A stretch of DNA of 64,000 nucleotides from Lentinus brumalis. Lineage: Eukaryota; Basidiomycota; Agaricomycetes; Polyporales; Polyporaceae. Below, one piece after another: positions 58,292 to 64,000 of the stretch. Position numbers and translations under genes: made by a program. Below the pieces are notes generated by a model. The model saw only the letters and a program-made list of their open reading frames with translations, had not been told where the DNA came from and made no database searches. The DNA lies in assembly GCA_001792895.1 (NCBI GenBank), contig MARA01000035.1:186001-250000 (forward strand). The letters are read 5' to 3'. Positions within the stretch are counted from its first letter, which is position 1. Each line of letters opens with the position of its first letter.

Positions 58292-60887
58292 ATGTCCGCC
58301 AGCTACGACGAGAAGCGGCCCAACTCGTCCGCGTCCCTCCCCGAGGACGCCGTCCCCAAGCTCGACAGGACCGTTGAGCAGGAGATCGAGCGCGAGGAGG
58401 ATGCCCACCTCGGTGTCAGGGCCGTCGAGGCCGCAGAGCGGGTCTACACCCGCTACTCAAAATGGTTCCTCTTCGCTGGGTGCGTCTCTCCTCCGTCCCC
58501 CCGCCACGCGCGCACGCGTGCTGACCCCGCTCTCGCGCAGAATCGGTCTCGCGTCGTACATTTACTCGCTCGACGGCCAGACGACGTACAACTACCTGCC
58601 GTTCGCGGCGTCCGCGTACGACAAGCACAGTCTCATTTCGACCATCCAGGTCGCACAGTCCATCATCAGTACGTCCCGCGTGCACACCTGACTGGCTGTA
58701 TGCGCGCTGACTCTGCGTGATCCCGCAGTTGCGTGCGGAAAGCCCGTCATCGCCAAGTTCGCCGATGTCAGGTCGCGCGCCCAGGCGTACCTTGTCGTCC
58801 GTGAGTACCATATCTCGCAGTCGGGAAGTTGGCCTACCTGCTTTCCGTTCTTTTCGGCCCCGACATGACCGCTGCTGACTTCATTTCCTCCCCTCTCGCA
58901 GTGCTCTTCTACGTCCTCGGTACGTCTATGCGAGCTTCCCACGCAGTCCGCCTCTCATGCGCGCATATATACAGGTTACATCGTCATTGCCTCCGCCCAC
59001 GGTGTCGGTTCGCTTGCTGCTGGTATCATCCTATACGCTGTGTACGTCTTTCCTTCCACCACGCACTTTAGCTTACTTACTCACCTCCTCATTCACAGCG
59101 GATACACGTACGTCTCGACATGGGTCCGGTGCCCGTAACAGGACACTCACATCTTCGTCTCTAGCGGCCTGCAGCTCCTGACGTCCGTTATCGTCGCGGA
59201 CATCACGACCCTCAAATGGCGTGGGCTCGTGAACGGCCTCACCTCCGCGCCCTTCATCATCAACGCGTTCATCGGCTCGAACGTCGCCACCTCCGTGCTC
59301 GAGCACGCCGGCTGGCGCTGGGGATGTACGTTCTCCCAAACTCTCCCCCATGCTCTTCCTCAGCTCACTGACGTTCGTACGCAGACGGCATGTTCGCGAT
59401 CCTCGTCCCCGCATCGCTCTCGCCGCTCATCGTCACCCTCTTCTGGGCCGAGCGCAAGGCGAAGCGGCTCGGGCTCCTCCGCGCGCCCCCCGTTCGCCCG
59501 GACGTCGCCGAGCCTCCGGTGCAGCTACCGTTCATGCGCACGTGGTGGAAGAAGAGCTGGGTGTTCGCCCAGCAGCTCGACATCGTCGGCCTCCTCCTCG
59601 TCGGCACGAGCGTTGCGCTCATCCTCCTCCCGCTCACCCTCGCCCGCAGCGCCAAGGGCCAGTGGAACAACCGTGAGTCGCCTGCGTGCCAGTGTGCTTG
59701 TGCAGATGGGTGCTGACGTGTGGCAGCTTCGATGATCGCGATGCTCGTCGTGGGCTGTGTCCTCCTCCCCGCGATCGTCTTCTGGGAGTTCAAGTTCGCG
59801 AAGCGCCCCATCCTCGCGCGCCGCTACCTCACGAACCGCACGGTCGTCATCGCAGCCTGGATCGGCTTCTTCGACTTCGTACGTTCCTCTCATCCTTCCG
59901 TGCGCGCTCGCAGTGCTGACCCACTCGCGCGTGCAATGCAGGTCTCGTTCTACCTGACGCAGACATACCTCTACTCGTTCATCCTCATCACCAAGGACTG
60001 GTGCGTCGCTCGTCCTCATCTCGACGTCCCTGAGACTGACCGCGGGTACACAGGTCCCTCCTTAACGCGACGTACTTCAACCAGACACAGAGCGTTGCGC
60101 TGACCGTGTTCGGCATCACCGCGGGCGTGCTCATGCGCTACTGCCACCGCTACAAGCTCATCCTTATCATCGGCCTCTCCATCCGTCTCTTGTGCGTCCC
60201 ATCTCCTTTGACGATCCCGTCCCGATACTGACTACCCGTACACAGCGGCGTGGGCCTGATGATCCACTCGCGCGGCGCCCAGGCGTCCGACGCCGAGATC
60301 GTCTGGACGCAGATCCTGCAGGGCATGGGCGGCGGCTTCGCGGCCGTGTGCTCGACCGTCGCCTCGCAGGCGGCCGTCCCGCACGTCGACATGGCGATGA
60401 CGACCGCCATGGTCCTCCTCTGGACGGAGATCGGCGGCGGCGTCGGCAGCGCGCTCGCCGGCGCGATCTGGACGAACACGATGCCCGACAAGCTCGCCGC
60501 GCACCTCCCGAACGTCGACCCGGCGACGCGCGCGGAGCTGTTCGGGAGCATCACGAGCATCACGGCGCTCCCGTACGACGACCCGACACGCCAGGGCGTC
60601 GTTGCTGGTGAGTTTTTCCTCCCTTGCCCCTCCCGCGCGTGTCGAGACGGTGCGCTGACGTACGGTGCGCACGAACAGCATACAGCGACGTGATGAAGAT
60701 CATGCTCATCGCAGCGACGTGCCTCTCCGCCGTGCCGCTCATCCTCGCGTTCTTCATGCCGAACTGGTACCTCGGCGACCGCCAGAACGCGGTCGACGCC
60801 GCGGACCTCAAGGGCGAGCGCGTGCCTGTCCCCGCCCCCTCCGCCGAGGCGCGTTCCTCGCGGGACGATAAAAGTAGCGCGGTGTAG
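58292..60887 (+). CDS. Siderophore-iron transporter, MFS family
   Basis: Imports ferric siderophores across the plasma membrane with protons. Thirteen exons: 58292-58479, 58541-58668, 58729-58800, 58902-58919, 58975-59041, 59099-59107, 59165-59325, 59385-59672, 59727-59878, 59942-60000, 60054-60191, 60246-60607 and 60679-60887, about 600 residues. The two very small exons (18 and 9 bases) are needed for frame. A hydrophilic N-terminus leads to ASYIYSLDGQTTYNYLPFAA, a signature of the SIT/ARN family. Later helices include LLTSVIVADITTLKWRGLVN, SAPFIINAFIGSNVATSVLE, QQLDIVGLLLVGTSVALILL, VSFYLTQTYLYSFILITKDW and ILQGMGGGFAAVCSTVASQA, then a C-terminal FFMPNWYLGDRQNAVD. Fourteen helices are expected. 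Frame is intact. The upstream GATA site fits iron control. Confidence 0.93.
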
Positions 60888-61380
60888 AGTTGTCGTGTAA
60901 GACATTAGAGTACTAGTATATGGGTGGATGGGTGTGTGGGTGTTTATTTATGATTTGCGATTTATGATTTGCGATTTGCGATTTGCGACTTGCGACTTGC
61001 GACTTGCGACTTGCGACTTGCGGCTTGTGATTTGCGACTTGTTGCTGGGGTGGAGTGTGTGCTTGGTGTTTTATGCGTATATATTCCTTTATTTCTTCCT
61101 CCTCTGGTGTTGCGGCTGTGTCGCCTATGGCTTCGCTTGACGGTTCTCGACCTCTCCCTGCGGCGTCTCTCCGGAGCGGGCGAGGGCGAGCAGCAGGCTT
61201 CTGCGGTCGGATGGAGGGCGTAGACAGACTTCGAAGAGATGACGTGCGTATTTGATTGCACCTAACGGACACTAACCACGCACATGATAGTACATCAACG
61301 GCAACATGCGAAGTATTCGTACACGGTAGACTGCAATGGTGATATTATTTATGCTAGTGGTTCGTCCTCCTCGGGAGTCG
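60888..61380. other. Convergent intergenic region
   Basis: Holds the heptamer array at 60952-61042 and no gene. Confidence 0.6.
60952..61042. repeat. Heptamer minisatellite, 13 units of GATTTGC/GACTTGC
   Basis: Thirteen consecutive seven-base units in constant phase; the first five are mostly GATTTGC, the middle five perfect GACTTGC, then mixed. A clean example of internal homogenisation. Confidence 0.95.
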
Positions 61381-62024
61381 TCACGCTTGCGCCCCAGGAA
61401 TCGGATGCTTGAGTGCAACCGTCCGCAGCATGCCGATCCATAACGGGTACACCTCATCAAATGGCATGCCACCTCGAGGGAGGGGGATCATGTCCATCGC
61501 CTCAACCTCGAAGGGGTCCACGTCGTTCACCTGGGGCTCCTCCATCTGGTTCAGGTGCGACAGGAAAGCGAACGTCCCGATCGCGCAGATGCTGAGGGCA
61601 GCGTCGTTGCGGAGATAGGCCAGGAGATTGCGCATTGACTTGGGGGCTTTTCTGGAGAACCTGAACGCCCGGTTGGAGAGCAGGCCTGGAATGCTCCCGG
61701 CGGAGAAGAATTGGGCGAACTCCTTCGACAGCTCCGGCCGCAGATCGTCTGACACTTGCGAGTCCTCGGCAGCGCGTTTGTACAGGCTGTAGAGGATCAG
61801 GTATGCGATCGACTCCGTGTCCTGAGCGAAGGTGCGGCGCGCCGTGATGCCTATGGTCTCGTCGCTCTGGGCGGCCCGCAGCAGGCTGGTCGCCGTGAAA
61901 GCAGCGGTCCCGAGTCCGATCTGCGATGTCGACTGTTATCCCGCGCTGTTTGGTATGCTCGACGACGTTCGACACTCACCGTCATGCGATGTTCGGGAGT
62001 GGGGTCTGGAGTGGACACGGGCAT
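61381..62024 (-). CDS. Hypothetical protein, possibly a fungal kinase-like C-lobe
   Basis: Two exons, 62024-61980 and 61920-61381, give 194 residues beginning MPVSTPDPTPEHRMT and continuing GLGTAAFTATSLLRAA. The block TFAQDTESIAYLILYSLYKR recalls the segment after the activation loop in Agaricomycete kinase-like proteins (FunK1-related), where a D-x-E-S pair precedes a helix. No catalytic loop or glycine loop is present, so it is not a kinase by itself; it could be a truncated copy or a distinct family. Intron has a GTGAGT donor and CGCAG acceptor, and the frame is clean. Confidence 0.5.
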
Positions 62025-62502
62025 CTCCTGGAAGAGGGAGTGCTGTTCTTAAGGTGCATGTGTGACTGTCGTCCCCATGCACCCGTGTGGACGCTGTGGC
62101 ATTGGACGCCTCATGTTATGTGCCCGACCGATTACATAGGCAACATAGACGCCATACGTGCGTCGTGCGGATGCGACCGTGCTCCCCTGATCTTCGACCG
62201 CTACGTTCCCAGGGACGGGAAGGGCTGGTGAGTTTACTCTGGCCTCTGGCTCATCTCTCCGATGGATTAATGATGTCCAGACTACAGAGACAACGTGCAA
62301 TCTGGAAACCGGGGGGGCGGAACCTTGGGGATGTCATTGTCCGTATATGTCAAGTTCGGTGTCGACCGGCCCGAGACCGGCCAGCTACGTCACGCCGCAC
62401 CTTTCTCTCTCTCGTCGTTCGTCCTTCAAGAACTGCCTGAGGTGAACACTGAGTACTGAACAGTGACGAACATCATGCAACAACCATCATTCTACGGAGG
62501 AT
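62025..62502. other. Divergent intergenic region
   Basis: Separates the 5' ends of the genes at 61381-62024 (minus) and 62503 (plus). No gene seen. Confidence 0.4.
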
Positions 62503-63132
62503 ATGCTGGCCTCAACTTCGACGTCGCGGGGACTACTTATGGGGTATCCGCCGCAGCTGGGTTCGCAAACGGTTTTGCAAGGCGTAGACTTGAACTCGCC
62601 GGAGGTGTTCAAACAGAACATCCAGCTAGCACAGGGGCAAATTGCCCGCGTACAGAGTCTTGCGCGCAACGCGCTCGCTGGGATGTGAGTGACGTATCGC
62701 GCTAGTGCGTTCGGATGTCAACTGACCACTGCAAACTTCGTAGACAAAACGCGTACCACTGTCCGGGCACGAACCCGATGCAGACAGCGGGTACGACTCA
62801 CCGCACTTCCTGCACTTATCCGAACTGCGAGCTGACTTGTTGCTGATGATTTTGCTGCTCCTACAGCGGACATCACCGGGCTGAAGCAAGCCCTGTTCGT
62901 GCTCGTCGAGCTGCTGCGCCAGACGGGTGTAGGCGCGCTCCCGCTCGAGCCACCGCAGTTGCCGGATCCGCGCCCGGAGAACGTGCTCGTCGAGGAAGAA
63001 ACCAAGATTGTGCAGGCTCTGTACGAGCGGCAGCAGCGGATCCAGGACTGCGCGGGCGTCGTTGCAGGGTTCTTGACCTTCTCCGGGTCAGGCGACCAAC
63101 AACCGGCTTCCGCGGGAGGGCGAAGGGCGTAG
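62503..63132 (+). CDS. Small conserved hypothetical protein
   Basis: Three exons, 62503-62684, 62744-62790 and 62867-63132, give about 164 residues. The start is uncertain: 62503 or the in-frame ATG at 62539 (MGYPPQLGSQTVLQGV). Helical blocks NIQLAQGQIARVQSLARNAL, GIQNAYHCPGTNPMQTAADI and LKQALFVLVELLRQTGVGAL match a pattern I associate with small uncharacterised Agaricomycete proteins of coiled-coil character. The end is polar (SGSGDQQPASAGGRRA). No enzyme motif. Frame is clean across both introns, with good GT..AG sites. Confidence 0.65.
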
Positions 63133-63351
63133 ATGAGATGGACTCTCCCGCAGTCACGTCGTTGGAGTATCTCGAGTCAACGTTCCCGGTCTCGGAAACC
63201 TGTCGAGGAGTGTGACGTCGCCGACCCCAACCGGCGCGGTCGCAGGGCACATGTGGGCGAGTGTACGTACATCGGTTACCAGGTGCCTATGACTGCCTTA
63301 TCACATAATCCTTCAGTTGACGTGGCCGTCCGTGTCGAAGCCAGGATTGTC

Positions 63352-64000
63352 CTAGAAGATATGGTTGTGGTAAATACAAGCACTGGGTATGTTCTCTTCA
63401 GGAACCGACGTAGCAAAATTCTCGACTTCGAGAACTTTAGGTTCTTCTAGCCATAGATATTCGTAGTTCAGATCTAGTAAATGAAAAATCGCGGCGGTCA
63501 GTGTCTCGTGATCAGACGAAAGACATCGCATGGGGCACTCACCAGCCTTCAAGCGGATGGTGACAAATAGTGGGATGCGGGTCAGTGCAGAGTGGCTTCC
63601 GAAGCCCAACAAACACTGAGTAATCTCGGTGAACCAACGGTGCTTGTCGTGACGAGAATCGTTCTCGTATAGAGCTAGGTGTAACTCTTCCAGCCCCGGG
63701 AGATGATGCAGTATCGCTCGGATGTCTTCGTCGAAGATTAGCTCAGGAAGGCGAGGACGAGTGGTGTGGTAGGAGATCAGATGGGAAGGGTGAAGATCGA
63801 TGCCGAGCCGACAGAACGTTGGACCAGAGCGTATGCACGCAAGGATGTCCGATAGGATAGAGGTTGGTCGATGTGGGCACTGCTCCTGGGTATGGAGGTC
63901 GCCCCCGCAGTAGCGGCATCGAGGTCGCGGGTTTGCGATACCACGGCTGTTTGGCCAAGTTGAGTTTTAGTTTGACGTATATGTGAGCCACGATGTACTT
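63352..64000 (-). CDS. F-box/LRR-like fungal protein, 5' end beyond the window
   Basis: Minus strand, two exons visible: from beyond 64000 to 63543, and 63473-63352. Visible from the right edge: a cysteine-rich patch CRYCGGDLHTQEQCPHRPT, then ILSDILACIRSGPTFCRLGI and a leucine-rich stretch RLPELIFDEDIRAILHHLPG. LEELHLALYENDSRHDKHRW and GFGSHSALTRIPLFVTIRLK follow. Exon 2 reads DLNYEYLWLEEPKVLEVENF and ends IYHNHIF. The LEELHL-type repeats are typical of the large Agaricomycete F-box-like families; an F-box, if present, would be outside the window. A decayed copy lies at 33020-33475. Confidence 0.65.

Noticed and set aside
60952..61042. Possible CRISPR array or telomere-like repeat
   Set aside because: Pure seven-base tandem units without spacers; a minisatellite in a eukaryotic genome.

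Overview
This is a piece of a fungal nuclear genome, almost certainly a basidiomycete of the Agaricomycetes (mushroom, polypore or crust fungi). The genes are dense, with short introns of about 50-60 bases and GT..AG ends. Several families are typical of that class: a cysteine-rich small secreted protein, BTB and F-box-like proteins, a seven-helix membrane protein, a Plavaka-type transposon and TTAGGG telomeric repeats. There is no bacterial or organellar signal, no rRNA, and no tRNA I could recognise.

Layout. Positions 1-18300 are gene-rich: malic enzyme (minus, cut by the window start), a multidomain RNA-repair gene (plus, broken), a small secreted protein, a detached RNA-ligase tail, an NAD-binding SDR/epimerase (minus), adenosine kinase (plus), a C2H2 transcription factor (minus), a Ran1/Sks1-like kinase (plus) and a membrane protein (minus). 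At 18301-18421 lies an interstitial telomeric array. It is followed directly by a MULE transposon with 142-bp inverted repeats (18429-22971), a BTB gene, and a 7.5-kb Plavaka/CACTA-like transposon (24627-32135). From 32.1 to 42.1 kb the DNA is gene-poor: it holds a decayed copy of an F-box-like gene, a 1.1-kb tandem duplication and many heptanucleotide minisatellites. From 42.1 kb ordinary genes return as islands: a cyclophilin, a CIR-N/LENG1-like splicing-factor homologue, a conserved fungal protein of unknown role, a siderophore-iron transporter with a canonical iron-GATA site upstream, two hypothetical genes, and an F-box-like gene running off the right edge.

The most interesting system is the RNA-repair gene. 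It has a 2H phosphoesterase, a helical segment, a dual-specificity phosphatase, a P-loop kinase and an RNA ligase in one chain, roughly the reverse of the Trl1 tRNA ligase order. Its ligase is interrupted: the chain stops at 5541, where a 386-bp near-identical copy of the 3' end of the neighbouring transcription-factor gene is joined on, and the ligase C-terminal motifs reappear about 3 kb downstream at 8611-8769.

A caution applies to all gene models. At least eight conserved genes or domains need a single missing base, usually in a homopolymer, to keep frame. This looks more like an indel-prone long-read assembly than many independent pseudogenes, so 'broken' calls based only on frameshifts should be held lightly. 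Exon limits are read by eye from splice sites and family knowledge.
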